From: Candidatus Ruthia sp. Plio_17_S18
GTDB lineage: Bacteria; Pseudomonadota; Gammaproteobacteria; PS1; Pseudothioglobaceae
DNA: 64,000 bases
NCBI GenBank assembly: GCA_021730105.1
Contig: CP072538.1
Coordinates: forward strand, 806,001-870,000
Reading direction: 5' to 3'
Shown here: positions 18,303 through 27,807 of the stretch, piece after piece
Position numbering within the stretch: position 1 is the stretch's first letter
How the letters are laid out: every line of letters begins with the position of its first letter
Program-made: the position numbers and the translations under genes
The notes under the pieces: model-generated
What the model was told of the DNA's origin: nothing
The model's database searches: none
Seen by the model: the letters and a program-made list of their open reading frames with translations, nothing else

Positions 18303-19393
18303 TGAATGCATCTATCCTTGCTAAGTTAGAGCAACTATCAATGCGCCTTGAAGAAGTGAGCACTATGTTATCCGATCCAGAAGTTGCCAGTGACGTTAAA
18401 AAATTCACAAAGCTGTCTATTGAACATGCTCAATTAACCCCAGTTAATCAACAATTTCAGTCCTACTTATCGCATCAGAAAAATTTAGAATATGCACAAT
18501 TAATGCTACTTGAAGACGACATGGATATAAAAGCCATGGCCAAAGAGGAAATACTTGATGCTAAAAAAAATTTAGACCATCTTGATTTAGAGCTTAAAAA
18601 ATCTCTCTTGCCAAAAGATCCTAACGACTCTCGAAACATTATCATTGAAATTAGAGCAGGCACAGGTGGCGATGAAGCTAGTATTTTTTCAGGCGATTTG
18701 TTCAAAATGTACAGTCGTTACACCGAAAAGCAGAAATGGCAAATAGAAGTCATGAGTGCCAGCCTTGGCGAGCATGGTGGCTTTAAAGAAATCATTGCCC
18801 GCATTAGCGGGGTGGATGTTTACTCAAAATTAAAGTTTGAATCTGGTGCGCACCGTGTACAACGTGTGCCAGAAACTGAAAGTCAAGGTCGAGTACACAC
18901 TTCGGCATGTACAGTTGCCATCATGTCTGAAGTTGAAAATATTGAAGAAGTCAACATTAATATGAGTGATGTCCGTGTTGATACTTTTAGGGCCAGTGGT
19001 GCAGGTGGCCAACATGTTAATAAAACTGATTCTGCTGTACGCGTCACACACCTCCCAACTGGTGCCGTGGTTGAATGCCAAGATGGTCGTTCACAACATA
19101 AAAATAAAGCCCAAGCTTTGTCAGTATTAGCATCACGCATTCTTGATGCACAACAACAAGAACAGCACAAACAACAAGCATCAACTCGCAAGGAATTGAT
19201 AGGTAGTGGCGACCGTTCACAGCGCATTCGTACCTATAATTATCCTCAAGGTCGTATTACCGACCACCGCATTAACCTGACTTTATACAAACTTTCAGAA
19301 ATTATGGAAGGCGATTTAAGTGCAATTATTGAGCCATTAATCGTTGAGCAACAAACCAATCAATTAACAGAATTGAATGATAATCTAAGATGA
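18302..19393 (+). CDS. prfA: peptide chain release factor 1
   Basis: A 363-residue release factor with the GGQ catalytic motif (residues 235-237, [13 protein letters not shown]) and the stop-codon recognition region around PET (190-192, [15 protein letters not shown]). It terminates at UAA and UAG. The usual partner prmC (GGQ methylase) does not follow; convergent znuB overlaps the tail by 9 bases. An intact RF1 argues against reassignment of TAA or TAG in this organism. Confidence 0.97.
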   Translation: MNASILAKLEQLSMRLEEVSTMLSDPEVASDVKKFTKLSIEHAQLTPVNQQFQSYLSHQKNLEYAQLMLLEDDMDIKAMAKEEILDAKKNLDHLDLELKKSLLPKDPNDSRNIIIEIRAGTGGDEASIFSGDLFKMYSRYTEKQKWQIEVMSASLGEHGGFKEIIARISGVDVYSKLKFESGAHRVQRVPETESQGRVHTSACTVAIMSEVENIEEVNINMSDVRVDTFRASGAGGQHVNKTDSAVRVTHLPTGAVVECQDGRSQHKNKAQALSVLASRILDAQQQEQHKQQASTRKELIGSGDRSQRIRTYNYPQGRITDHRINLTLYKLSEIMEGDLSAIIEPLIVEQQTNQLTELNDNLR

Positions 19394-20173
19394 TTTTTTA
19401 TACACGAGTTGTGACAATATAAACAATCCACCCAACGCAATCACAATTGCCGGCCCTGTGGCTAAATCATAAACCATTGAAGCACTAAGACCAATACCAA
19501 CTGCAACCATAGAAACAATAACTGATTGAAATACCATGCCACTAGGGGTATTAGCAAATACTCTGGCAATAGCTGGTGGAATAATCAGCAAGGAGGTAAT
19601 CAAAAGAACACCCACAATTTGTACTGAAACAGAGACGGCTAACGCAATCATTAACATAAATAACAACTGATAAAAATCTCGATTAAGCCCTTGTGCAACT
19701 GCCAGCTCTTCATTTAAAGTTAATAATAATAAACGCTGCCAAAAAATAATGAGCAGTGAACCAAGTATCATTAAAATGACATATACCCAAATAATATCAG
19801 CATTCGTAATAGACAAAATATCGCCAAATAAGAGTGAAAAATAATCCGTATTAGCGCCACCAATAAAACTTAAAACAACAATACCTAATGACAAGGCAAT
19901 GTGTGAAAAAATACCCAAAATAGCATCATTAGACAAAAATTGTCTTCGCTGCAAAATGACAATAAGTATTGCAAATATCACACCCACTATTACTAGACCA
20001 AAATGAATACCTAAGCCACTAGCAAGCCCTAAAGACACACCCAAAAGTGCTGAATGCGAAATAGATTCTGAAAAATAACTCATGCGCTTCCAAATAACAC
20101 AACAACCTAATGAGCCTGCAATAATTGAAATACCAATAGCCGCTAGAACGGCTCTAAAAATAAAATCCTCCAC
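19385..20173 (-). CDS. znuB: zinc ABC transporter permease ZnuB-type
   Basis: A 262-residue integral membrane protein with about eight spans, of the ABC-3 (ZnuB/MntB) family. It starts [20 protein letters not shown] and has conserved [19 protein letters not shown] and [20 protein letters not shown]. It lies 6 bases after fur. The ATPase znuC and binding protein znuA are not beside it. Zinc is the likely substrate but manganese is possible on sequence alone. Confidence 0.88.
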   Translation of the reverse strand: MEDFIFRAVLAAIGISIIAGSLGCCVIWKRMSYFSESISHSALLGVSLGLASGLGIHFGLVIVGVIFAILIVILQRRQFLSNDAILGIFSHIALSLGIVVLSFIGGANTDYFSLLFGDILSITNADIIWVYVILMILGSLLIIFWQRLLLLTLNEELAVAQGLNRDFYQLLFMLMIALAVSVSVQIVGVLLITSLLIIPPAIARVFANTPSGMVFQSVIVSMVAVGIGLSASMVYDLATGPAIVIALGGLFILSQLVYKKSS

Positions 20174-20179
20174 AATGGA

Positions 20180-20587
20180 TTAGTGACAGTCTTTACAAAG
20201 CCCGTATAAATACAAACAATGATCAGTAAGTTGATAACCATATTTGTTGGCGATATCATGCTGGTGCTGCTCAATGACCTCGTCAGCAAATTCATCAATT
20301 TTGCCGCATTTGACACACACTAAATGATCATGATGATCCACATTTGATAACTCAAACACGCTTTGACCATTATCAAAATTCAGTTTATTAACCATGCCCG
20401 CTTCTTCAAATTGAGTGAGCACTCGATAAATTGTCGCCACGCCCACTTCTTCACCTTGCATGATTAAAGTGCGATAGATATCTTCAGCACTCATATGATG
20501 ATTTTCACTGGTTTCTAAAATTTCCAAAATCTTTAACCTTGGTAGTGTGACTTTAAGCCCTGCACTTTTTAAATCTTGAGCGTCCAT
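20180..20587 (-). CDS. fur: ferric uptake regulator Fur
   Basis: A 135-residue regulator whose N-terminus, LKSAGLKVTLPRLKILEIL, and central VGVATIYRVLTQFEEAGMV are those of Fur proper rather than Zur. The metal-binding region HHDHLVCVKCGKIDEF has the usual CxxC. It represses iron-acquisition genes when Fe2+-loaded. It is divergent from bamE, a classic gammaproteobacterial layout, and lies just upstream of znuB. Fur-like sites near 4120 and 5030 are candidate targets. Confidence 0.95.
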   Translation of the reverse strand: MDAQDLKSAGLKVTLPRLKILEILETSENHHMSAEDIYRTLIMQGEEVGVATIYRVLTQFEEAGMVNKLNFDNGQSVFELSNVDHHDHLVCVKCGKIDEFADEVIEQHQHDIANKYGYQLTDHCLYLYGLCKDCH

Positions 20588-20641
20588 ATCTAATATCCTT
20601 AATGTAAAATTAGCTAATCATTTTAAATCAAAAACCAGCAA

Positions 20642-21043
20642 ATGAACAAATTAACTTTGATTGTATTCTTATTACCATTCTTATCTGCATGTTTACCTCA
20701 AATGCCAGATATGTCATTACTAACACTATATAAAGATGATATTCACCAAGGCTCGGTGCTAGAAAGGTTTAAAATTAATCAATTGAAGTTAGGCATGTCT
20801 AAAACACAGGTGCAAGATTTAATTGGATCACCAAGCATTATTGACTCCTTTCACAATAACCAATGGGACTACATTAACCACTCTACTTTGCATAAAAAGA
20901 ATGACATCCACTATCGCTTAGTACTAACATTTAATGATGATGCACTGACACATATTAACACAACTGGTATCGGCTCATTATCACAACTCACTGATAAAGA
21001 AAAAGAGGCAGAAAACAAACGTATTAGCGAGGAAAAAGGGTAA
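20642..21043 (+). CDS. bamE: outer-membrane assembly lipoprotein BamE, with interrupted C-terminal tail
   Basis: A 133-residue lipoprotein (lipobox LSAC, Cys17) with the SmpA/OmlA core FKINQLKLGMSKTQVQDLIG, LIGSPSIIDSFHNNQWDYIN and a C-terminal YRLVLTFNDDAL strand. It is a subunit of the BAM complex. The frame stops at TAA (21041-21043) but continues in register for 45 more codons (KIAKEKTLTEAKQPKKIIRK onward) to a TAA at 21178, suggesting an ancestral charged tail cut off by a nonsense change. E. coli BamE is only 113 residues, so the shortened product should work. Confidence 0.9.
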   Translation: MNKLTLIVFLLPFLSACLPQMPDMSLLTLYKDDIHQGSVLERFKINQLKLGMSKTQVQDLIGSPSIIDSFHNNQWDYINHSTLHKKNDIHYRLVLTFNDDALTHINTTGIGSLSQLTDKEKEAENKRISEEKG

Positions 21044-21185
21044 AAAATTGCTAAAGAAAAAACATTAACTGAAGCTAAACAGCCAAAAAAAATCATTCGT
21101 AAATTTGCAAATCATTTAGAAAATAGTACTAGTAATGAAAAGATGGTCAATACAAAAACACCTGAATATGGACCATAATAATTAC

Positions 21186-22133
21186 TTACTGTAAAGAGCC
21201 CATGGGATTTTGAGATATTAATTTATCACTAATAGCCAATACAATACCTTTAGCGCTTGCTTCAGTTAGCTGCTCCAATAAAGTCTTTTCTTTTTCAAAT
21301 AAAATTCTTGAGTCAATACCAATAATATGCTTAGCAATATAATTTGCGTCTGCAATGCCATCTATTAACCCTAGTTTATTAGCGTCTTGTCCAAGCCAAA
21401 TCAAACCTGTGAATAAATCTTTATGTTTTGACAATCTTTTGCCTCTACCTGCTTTAACGGCATTAATAAAATTTTGATGCGATTTATCTACAATATTGGT
21501 CTGAATGTGCATTAATGTTTCTTCATCTTCTGGAGAAAAAGGGTCTAACAAACCTTTATATTTTCCTGCGATATAGAGTCGTCTTTTAATGCCTAATTTC
21601 TGAATGGCATCAACCACACCAAAACTGGACATAACCACGCCAATACTACCAATAATTGAAGATTCATCAGCATATATTTCATCAGCAGCTGAAACAATAT
21701 AATAACAACCTGAAGCGCAAACATCTTCAATAACCACATAGATTTTTTTATCAAATTGCTTTTTAAAACGCACAATGGCTTTGTAAATTCTACTAGATTG
21801 TACAGGTGAGCCACCTGGTGAATTAATCCTTAGAATAACGGCTTGTGCATTTTCTGACTCAAATGCACTGTGCAACAATTCAATAGCTTCATCAGCATCA
21901 ATTGAACCTGAACTTTGAATAGTGCCACTTAACACCACTTCAGCAACAAAAGGAGATTCTTTTTTGAGTACGATTTCTAGTATTCCACTTTCATTCACAC
22001 CAACATAAGATATAAAAGCAAAATAACCAACAAATAACATGCCAAATATAATACGCCAACGACGTTTGGATTTATTTTGACGTACAAATTCTTGTGCAAT
22101 ATCGGCTAGTTGTTCATCAGCGGTGCGTTTCAT
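21186..22133 (-). CDS. sppA: signal peptide peptidase SppA (S49 family, short form)
   Basis: A 315-residue protein with one N-terminal membrane span (about 28-46) and an S49 protease domain: RINSPGGSPVQSS, the nucleophile region EDVCASGCYYIVSAADEIYA (Ser141) and the catalytic-lysine region YIAGKYKGLLDPF (around Lys191/193). It degrades cleaved signal peptides in the membrane. Divergent from ccmA with only 15 bases between starts. Confidence 0.93.
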   Translation of the reverse strand: MKRTADEQLADIAQEFVRQNKSKRRWRIIFGMLFVGYFAFISYVGVNESGILEIVLKKESPFVAEVVLSGTIQSSGSIDADEAIELLHSAFESENAQAVILRINSPGGSPVQSSRIYKAIVRFKKQFDKKIYVVIEDVCASGCYYIVSAADEIYADESSIIGSIGVVMSSFGVVDAIQKLGIKRRLYIAGKYKGLLDPFSPEDEETLMHIQTNIVDKSHQNFINAVKAGRGKRLSKHKDLFTGLIWLGQDANKLGLIDGIADANYIAKHIIGIDSRILFEKEKTLLEQLTEASAKGIVLAISDKLISQNPMGSLQ

Positions 22134-22148
22134 ATATAATCTTCGTTT

Positions 22149-22745
22149 ATGTTAAAAATAGATAAGCTTAGTTGTCAAAAAGGCTACAACCTTTTATTCA
22201 ACCATCTTTCTTTCGAGGTCAACTCAGGTGATATTTTACGCATTACTGGCACCAATGGTAGTGGTAAAACTTCACTGCTCAAAATTTTAGCAGGACTTGA
22301 CGTGCAAGAACAGGGTAACGTTTTTTTAAATAATCATGCAGTCAAATCAAAAGCCTACCAAGAAGAAATTTTTTATTTAGGCCACTTATCAGCACTTAGT
22401 GGAGAATTAAGTGCTCTTGAAAATCTTGAATTTTTAATTGGGCTTAATAAATCAACCAACCAAGTGCAATTAATTAAAGCATTAAGTGACATTGGTTTAA
22501 AAGGTTATGAAGATGAATACTGCGCCAAACTATCAGCAGGACAAAAGCGTCGTGTTATATTGACAGGATTGTTTATCTCCAACGCTAAAGTTTGGCTACT
22601 AGATGAGCCTTTTACTGCGCTTGACCCTAATGGTGTAACCATCATTGAAAGTAGAATTAACAAACACTGTGCACAAGGTGGTTTGTGCCTATTTACTACA
22701 CATCAAAGTTCAGCCCTGCTTAATCAAAAGGTATTATCATTGTGA
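22149..22745 (+). CDS. ccmA: cytochrome c biogenesis ATPase CcmA
   Basis: A 198-residue ABC ATPase with Walker A GTNGSGKTS (34-42), signature KLSAGQKRRV, and Walker B VWLLDEPFTALD. The short length and pairing with ccmB identify it as CcmA, which drives release of holo-CcmE in cytochrome c maturation. It overlaps ccmB by 4 bases. ccmC and later genes do not follow; the SAM-cycle block comes next. Confidence 0.93.
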   Translation: MLKIDKLSCQKGYNLLFNHLSFEVNSGDILRITGTNGSGKTSLLKILAGLDVQEQGNVFLNNHAVKSKAYQEEIFYLGHLSALSGELSALENLEFLIGLNKSTNQVQLIKALSDIGLKGYEDEYCAKLSAGQKRRVILTGLFISNAKVWLLDEPFTALDPNGVTIIESRINKHCAQGGLCLFTTHQSSALLNQKVLSL

Positions 22746-23407
22746 ATATTTACCTTAAAGCCTTAAAGCGTGACTTGCGTATTGCTATTCGTAATCCTTC
22801 TAGCATACTAAACCCATTATTATTTTTTATAATATCAGTATCACTATTTACCTTAGCCGTCAGTCCTGAAGCTACCACGCTTGCTCAAATTGCAGCGGGT
22901 ATTATTTGGGTTGCTTCAATGCTCTCAGTGCTACTCTCACTGAATGCTTTATTCCATCACGATTTTGAAAATGGCGTTTTAGAACAAATGGTGATTTCTC
23001 ACCATGCATTACCTTTGCTTATTTTGTCAAAAATTACTGCTCATTGGATTTTAACTGGCATTCCTATTATTCTACTATCTCCTTTATTGGGGTTGTTTTT
23101 ATTTCTTGATGGCGATGGTATTTGGATACTAATGATAACACTATTATTAGCCACACCAAGCCTGAGTCTTATTGGTGCTATTGGCGCTTCATTGATTGTT
23201 GGTATTAAAAATTCTGGCATGTTGTTATCTTTGCTAATACTACCTTTATATATTCCCATTCTTATTTTTGCCTCAAGTGCTGTATCTCAAGCACAATTTG
23301 GCTTAGAGATTACTGGCCAATTGTATTTTTTAGCCACAATTTTCATAGTAAGTTTAATGACTGCACCATTTGTCAGTGCCATGGCCTTAAAAATAAGCCT
23401 AGAATAA
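22742..23407 (+). CDS. ccmB: haem exporter permease CcmB
   Basis: A 221-residue membrane protein with six spans. The N-terminus LKRDLRIAIRNPSSILNPLL and LEQMVISHHALPLLILSKI with the SLIGAIGASLIVGIKNSG region are CcmB hallmarks. It works with CcmA and CcmC in handling haem for cytochrome c. It starts with GTG, overlapping ccmA. Confidence 0.93.
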   Translation: MNIYLKALKRDLRIAIRNPSSILNPLLFFIISVSLFTLAVSPEATTLAQIAAGIIWVASMLSVLLSLNALFHHDFENGVLEQMVISHHALPLLILSKITAHWILTGIPIILLSPLLGLFLFLDGDGIWILMITLLLATPSLSLIGAIGASLIVGIKNSGMLLSLLILPLYIPILIFASSAVSQAQFGLEITGQLYFLATIFIVSLMTAPFVSAMALKISLE

Positions 23408-23421
23408 TTAATTACCTCTGT

Positions 23422-23427
23422 TATAAT
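23422..23427 (+). promoter_or_regulatory. probable -10 element of metK transcript
   Basis: TATAAT just after the ccmB stop, positioned so that transcription would begin about 23433, at the 5' edge of the riboswitch-like sequence. Confidence 0.6.
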
Positions 23428-23433
23428 CCCAAT

Positions 23434-23495
23434 CATGCGCTGATTTGCCACGATTGCTAGCGTTGTTATCTAAAAGGTAGCTAAAACAAGCTAAA
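23434..23495 (+). ncRNA. SAM-II-like riboswitch in the metK leader
   Basis: The leader contains GCGCTGATTTGCCACGATTG then CTAGCG, a spacer, and GTAGCTAAAA (23477-23486). This matches the SAM-II aptamer pattern as I remember it (CGCUGAUUU ... UUGC.AGCG ... GUAGCUAAAA). Stem P1 is GCGCT (23437-23441) with AGCGT (23459-23463), and the loop and downstream segments would make the pseudoknot. A terminator-like hairpin follows before metK. The position ahead of SAM synthetase is functionally apt. No covariance search was possible. Confidence 0.8.
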
Positions 23496-23515
23496 GTAGG
23501 TGTTCTTCTTTATTG

Positions 23516-23539
23516 AAAACCCGCTTTAAGGGTTTTTTT
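23516..23539 (+). terminator. attenuator-type hairpin between SAM-II aptamer and metK
   Basis: AAAACCC (23516-23522) pairs with GGGTTTT (23530-23536) around a 7-base loop, followed by T to 23539. It sits after the aptamer-like region and before the AAGGAG ribosome site, as expected for transcriptional control of metK. It is also too far past ccmB to be only that gene's terminator. Confidence 0.75.
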
Positions 23540-23560
23540 GTTTTACAAGGAGAATAAACA

Positions 23561-24694
23561 ATGATATTCACTTCTGAATCTGTCTCTGCTGGTCACCCTG
23601 ATAAAGTTTGTGATCAAATTTCTGATGCCATCTTAGATGCAGCATTGACACAAGATAAAAATTCACGCGTTGCTGTTGAGACTTTAGTTAAAGACAATCA
23701 TGTTGTGCTGGCAGGTGAAATTACCACAAGTGCTAATATTGATTACGAAAAAATCGTGCGTAACACCATTATTGGTATTGGTTACAATTGCGAAGAATAC
23801 GGCTTTAATGGTCACACTTGCGAAATTACTAATTTACTCGGTGAACAATCTCCAGACATTGCCTTAGGCGTTGACGAATCATCTAACCATGAACAAGGTG
23901 CAGGCGACCAAGGTTTAATGTTTGGTTATGCTTGCAATGCCACTGACGTATTGATGCCAGCACCTATTTTGTATGCACACCTTTTGGTTGCACGCCAAGC
24001 AAAACTAATGAAGGGTGGTACATTATCTTGGCTGCGCCCTGATGCAAAATCTCAAGTATCCATGATTTATGATGGTCATACAATTAAAGGTATTGATGCT
24101 GTTGTTTTATCAACTCAACATGATAATAACATTTCGCTTACAGATTTGCGAGAGGCTATCTTGAAGGAAGTCATAAAGCCCGTATTACCTAGTGAATGGC
24201 TCAGTGATAAAACCCAATATCACATCAATCCAACAGGTCATTTTGTCATTGGTGGTCCAGTAGGTGATGCAGGACTTACAGGTCGTAAAATTATTGTTGA
24301 CACTTATGGTGGTATGGCTCGCCATGGCGGCGGTGCATTTTCTGGCAAAGATCCATCAAAAGTTGACCGCTCTGCAGCATATGCAACGCGTTATGTGGCT
24401 AAAAACATTGTTGCTGCTGGTTTGGCTGACAAATGTGAGATTCAAGTCTCTTATGCCATTGGCGTGGCAGAACCTACCTCAATTAATGTGGAAACCTTTG
24501 GTACAGGCAAAATCAGCAACCAAGCAATTGAGTGTTTAATACACGAACACTTTGATTTGCGCCCTAAAGGCTTAATTGCAATGCTTGACCTTAAACGCCC
24601 TATTTATCAAAAAACTGCCAGTTATGGTCACTTTGGACGTACAGAAAATGACATCAGTTGGGAAAAAACTGACCGCGCTCATTTACTAAAATAA
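23561..24694 (+). CDS. metK: S-adenosylmethionine synthetase
   Basis: A 377-residue enzyme starting [20 protein letters not shown], with [14 protein letters not shown] and [19 protein letters not shown], the ATP- and methionine-binding signatures. It makes SAM from methionine and ATP. Good AAGGAG ribosome site. It is preceded by a SAM-II-like riboswitch and terminator and followed by a SAH riboswitch and ahcY. Length matches the family. Confidence 0.98.
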   Translation: MIFTSESVSAGHPDKVCDQISDAILDAALTQDKNSRVAVETLVKDNHVVLAGEITTSANIDYEKIVRNTIIGIGYNCEEYGFNGHTCEITNLLGEQSPDIALGVDESSNHEQGAGDQGLMFGYACNATDVLMPAPILYAHLLVARQAKLMKGGTLSWLRPDAKSQVSMIYDGHTIKGIDAVVLSTQHDNNISLTDLREAILKEVIKPVLPSEWLSDKTQYHINPTGHFVIGGPVGDAGLTGRKIIVDTYGGMARHGGGAFSGKDPSKVDRSAAYATRYVAKNIVAAGLADKCEIQVSYAIGVAEPTSINVETFGTGKISNQAIECLIHEHFDLRPKGLIAMLDLKRPIYQKTASYGHFGRTENDISWEKTDRAHLLK

Positions 24695-24707
24695 ATCATT
24701 TAGTTGG

Positions 24708-24713
24708 TATAAT
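24708..24713 (+). promoter_or_regulatory. probable -10 element of ahcY transcript
   Basis: TATAAT just after metK, about 10 bases before the SAH-riboswitch-like sequence. It implies ahcY has its own riboswitch-led transcript. Confidence 0.55.
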
Positions 24714-24720
24714 AACCAAT

Positions 24721-24785
24721 ATGTCAAGGAGCGTTGCATTGAAAAATCCTTTTCAATTAGGCTTGGCAAATCAAAACGACGCTCA
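24721..24785 (+). ncRNA. SAH riboswitch upstream of ahcY
   Basis: The sequence AAGGAGCGTTGCATTG, a hairpin (TTGAAAAATCCTTTTCAA), then AGGCTTGGCAAATCAAAACG and ACGCTCA reproduces the known S-adenosylhomocysteine aptamer layout (gAGGAGCGcUGCa ... AGGCUyGG ... AACGrCGCUC). The outer stem GAGCGT pairs with ACGCTC. Such elements activate ahcY when SAH accumulates. It lies 30 bases before the ahcY ATG. Confidence 0.88.
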
Positions 24786-24815
24786 TTTTTTTAAACTCTT
24801 TCAGGAGAACAAAAA

Positions 24816-26213
24816 ATGAGTAAGCAACACACAGTAGCCCAGACGGACAACCCAACCTTAAATAATCAAGATTACAAAGTCGCTGATATGGCACTGGCCG
24901 ATTATGGTCGTAAAGAAATAGAACTTGCAGAAGCAGAAATGCCGGCGCTAATGACACTTCGGGAAAAATATCAAAGCACACAACCCTTACAAGATGCCAA
25001 AATTCTTGGCTGTATTCACATGACCATTCAAACTGCTGTTTTAATGGAAACATTAATCAATTTAGGTGCACAAGTACGTTGGTCAAGCTGCAACATTTTT
25101 TCAACTCAGGACCATGCCGCTAGTGCCATGGTAGCAGCTAATATTCCAACTTTCGCCTGGAAAGGTGAAACTGAAGAGGAGTTTTTATGGTGTATTGAGC
25201 AAACTATTTTAGAAAATGGCAAACCTTGGGCGGCAAACATGGTGCTTGATGATGGCGGTGATTTAACCCAAATGCTGCACGAAAAATATCCAGAAATGTT
25301 GGCTAATATTCATGGTATTTCTGAAGAAACCACAACGGGCGTTCATCGTTTATTAGAAATGATGGAAGAAGGCTTGCTTAAAGTGCCTGCTATTAATGTA
25401 AATGATTCAGTCACCAAATCAAAAAATGACAATAAATATGGCTGTCGTCACTCGTTAAATGACGCTATTAAGCGTGGCACTGACATGCTCATGTCGGGTA
25501 AAAAAGCACTAGTGATTGGCTATGGCGATGTTGGCAAAGGCTCTGCGCAATCATTACGCCAAGAAGGCATGATTGTTAAAATCAGTGAAATTGACCCAAT
25601 TTGTGCCATGCAAGCTTGTATGGATGGTTTTGAAATTGTTTCTCCTTATGTTAACGGTATCAATACAGGTTCAATTGATGGTATTAATAAAGACTTATTA
25701 AGTACAACTGATTTAATCGTCACTACCACAGGCAATATTAATGTTTGTGGTGATGCAATGCTACAGACCCTTAAATCAGGTTCAGTGGTTTGCAATATTG
25801 GACATTTTGACAATGAAATTGACACTCAATATATGCGTGATAATTGGCGTTGGGATGAGGTCAAGCCTCAAGTTCATCGCATCTTTAGAACGGATAATAA
25901 AAATGACTATTTAATTTTATTATCCGAAGGTCGCTTGGTTAATTTAGGTAATGCAACAGGGCACCCAAGTCGCATCATGGATGGCTCATTTGCCAATCAA
26001 GTCTTGGCGCAAATGCACTTATTTAATGCAAAATTTGCCGATAAAGGCGGTGATATTTATGTTGAGGTGCTACCTAAAAAGCTAGACGAAGAAGTGGCTT
26101 CAGGCATGGTGAGTGGTTTTGGTGGTGTGCTTACGGTTATGACAACCACTCAAGCTAACTACATTAATGTCCCTAAAAATGGTCCATTCAAGCCTGAAAG
26201 CTATAAGTATTAG
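24816..26213 (+). CDS. ahcY: S-adenosylhomocysteine hydrolase
   Basis: A 465-residue NAD-dependent enzyme: [34 protein letters not shown], the NAD-binding [13 protein letters not shown], and the C-terminal KPESYKY. It splits SAH to adenosine and homocysteine. It includes the roughly 40-residue insertion seen in many bacterial and plant forms. Preceded by the SAH riboswitch. No methionine synthase or metF gene is seen next to it. Confidence 0.98.
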   Translation: MSKQHTVAQTDNPTLNNQDYKVADMALADYGRKEIELAEAEMPALMTLREKYQSTQPLQDAKILGCIHMTIQTAVLMETLINLGAQVRWSSCNIFSTQDHAASAMVAANIPTFAWKGETEEEFLWCIEQTILENGKPWAANMVLDDGGDLTQMLHEKYPEMLANIHGISEETTTGVHRLLEMMEEGLLKVPAINVNDSVTKSKNDNKYGCRHSLNDAIKRGTDMLMSGKKALVIGYGDVGKGSAQSLRQEGMIVKISEIDPICAMQACMDGFEIVSPYVNGINTGSIDGINKDLLSTTDLIVTTTGNINVCGDAMLQTLKSGSVVCNIGHFDNEIDTQYMRDNWRWDEVKPQVHRIFRTDNKNDYLILLSEGRLVNLGNATGHPSRIMDGSFANQVLAQMHLFNAKFADKGGDIYVEVLPKKLDEEVASGMVSGFGGVLTVMTTTQANYINVPKNGPFKPESYKY

Positions 26214-26311
26214 ATAATAATGTCAAAAGACGCTCAAAAAAAACACTTTGATACAAGACTTTTTTATAGCAATTTGCGGTAAAATTTTTGTTATTTTTCT
26301 GTTGAATTAGT

Positions 26312-27226
26312 ATGTCAATTTCAGACTTAGATGCTTGCGCTTCATTCCAAAATTTAATCTTAAAATTACAAACTTTTTGGTCCTTAAAGGGATGTGCTTT
26401 ATTACAGCCTTTTGACATGGAAATGGGTGCTGGTACATTTCATCCTGCTACGTTTCTAAGGGCTATTGGTCCTGAACCTTGGAAGGTGGCTTATGTACAA
26501 CCTTCTCGTCGCCCCACTGATGGTCGCTACGGTGAAAATCCAAACCGTTTACAGCACTATTACCAGTTCCAAGTATTGTTAAAGCCTTCACCCATTGACA
26601 TTCAAGATTTGTATTTAGAATCTTTAACTGAGATTGGTATTGATTTAACCAAACATGACGTACGCTTTGTGGAAGACAATTGGGAGTCGCCAACTTTAGG
26701 GGCTTGGGGCTTAGGTTGGGAAATTTGGTTAAATGGCATGGAGGTTTCTCAATTCACCTATTTTCAGCAAGTAGGTGGCTTGGCTTGTAAATCTGTATCG
26801 GGTGAGATTACTTACGGCTTAGAGCGTTTAGCCATGTATTTACAAGGCGTTGATAGTGTGTTTGACTTGGTTTGGGTTGAGGGGGTTAGTTATTTTGATG
26901 TATTCCATCAAAACGAAGTTGAACAATCAAAATATAACTTTGAAATTGCCAATACCGAGATACTATTTAGGCAGTTTGATGAAGCGGAAGCCATGCACGA
27001 AAAACTAATTAAAGAGTCGTTGCCTTACCCTGCCTATGAACAGGTAATAAAAGCGTCACACTTATTTAATTTACTTGATGCACGCCACGCTATTAGCGTG
27101 ACAGATCGTGCACGGTTTATTCGCAAAGTGCGTGCTATGAGCCAAAAAGTAGCGCAAGCTTATTATAGTTCGCGCAAGGCTTTGGGCTTTCCAATGGTTG
27201 GACAATCTGCAACTTTGGTTAAATAA
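26312..27226 (+). CDS. glyQ: glycyl-tRNA synthetase alpha subunit
   Basis: A 304-residue catalytic subunit: [59 protein letters not shown] and [20 protein letters not shown] are family hallmarks. It activates glycine in the alpha2-beta2 enzyme. Its partner glyS is about 14 kb away on the other strand. The 98-base gap after ahcY contains nothing I can assign. Confidence 0.97.
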   Translation: MSISDLDACASFQNLILKLQTFWSLKGCALLQPFDMEMGAGTFHPATFLRAIGPEPWKVAYVQPSRRPTDGRYGENPNRLQHYYQFQVLLKPSPIDIQDLYLESLTEIGIDLTKHDVRFVEDNWESPTLGAWGLGWEIWLNGMEVSQFTYFQQVGGLACKSVSGEITYGLERLAMYLQGVDSVFDLVWVEGVSYFDVFHQNEVEQSKYNFEIANTEILFRQFDEAEAMHEKLIKESLPYPAYEQVIKASHLFNLLDARHAISVTDRARFIRKVRAMSQKVAQAYYSSRKALGFPMVGQSATLVK

Positions 27227-27234
27227 AAAATAAT

Positions 27235-27807
27235 ATGGATATATTTTCCCAAATCTATTTAAGAATTATTAACTGGGCTGAAAGCAGATATGCCATTTAT
27301 TATTTATCAGTTGTTAGTTTTTTAGAATCTAGCATTTTGTCTTATCCCCCACCTGATGTAATATTAGCACCTATGGTACTCAAACGTCCTGACAAAGCAT
27401 ACTATTTTGCTTTTATTTGCACTATTTTTTCAGTGCTTGGTGGCTTGGCTGGATATTTTCTAGGTGAAGTATTGTTGCAATTTTTATTAGGTTTGGAACT
27501 TATTAAGCCTGAATCAGTCGCACACATTAAAACATTTTTTGATACTTATGGCATCTGGGTAGTTGGCATTGCAGCATTTAGTCCTATTCCATATAAACTG
27601 GCCACCATTACTGCTGGCACTATGTCCATGGCATTATTGCCATTTATTATTATGTCAATCATTGCACGTGCAGCTAGATATTATTTAGTTGTCTCTCTGG
27701 TCAAAGCTTATGGCCAACAGTGTGATCAGTGGCTACAAAAATACATTGACCGTTTGGGTTATGCTCTAATTGTGGTTATTGCACTGGGTATTTGGTATGC
27801 CAGTTAA
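27235..27807 (+). CDS. YqaA/DedA-family membrane protein
   Basis: A 190-residue protein with about five hydrophobic segments. SFLESSILSYPPPDVILAPM, the GYFLGEVLL segment and AAFSPIPYKLATITAGTMSM match the VTT/DedA domain of YqaA proteins, implicated in lipid handling across membranes. It starts 8 bases after glyQ and overlaps the next gene slightly. Confidence 0.85.
   Translation: MDIFSQIYLRIINWAESRYAIYYLSVVSFLESSILSYPPPDVILAPMVLKRPDKAYYFAFICTIFSVLGGLAGYFLGEVLLQFLLGLELIKPESVAHIKTFFDTYGIWVVGIAAFSPIPYKLATITAGTMSMALLPFIIMSIIARAARYYLVVSLVKAYGQQCDQWLQKYIDRLGYALIVVIALGIWYAS

Noticed and set aside
18883..19227. Minus-strand Cys-rich 114-codon ORF opposite prfA
   Set aside because: Composition is a reverse-frame artefact of prfA, whose GGQ region lies on the other strand.
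26214..26311. Small ORF (MSKDAQKKHFDTRLFYSNLR) between ahcY and glyQ as a metF remnant
   Set aside because: It is only 20 codons and has no similarity to the MetF N-terminus that I can see.
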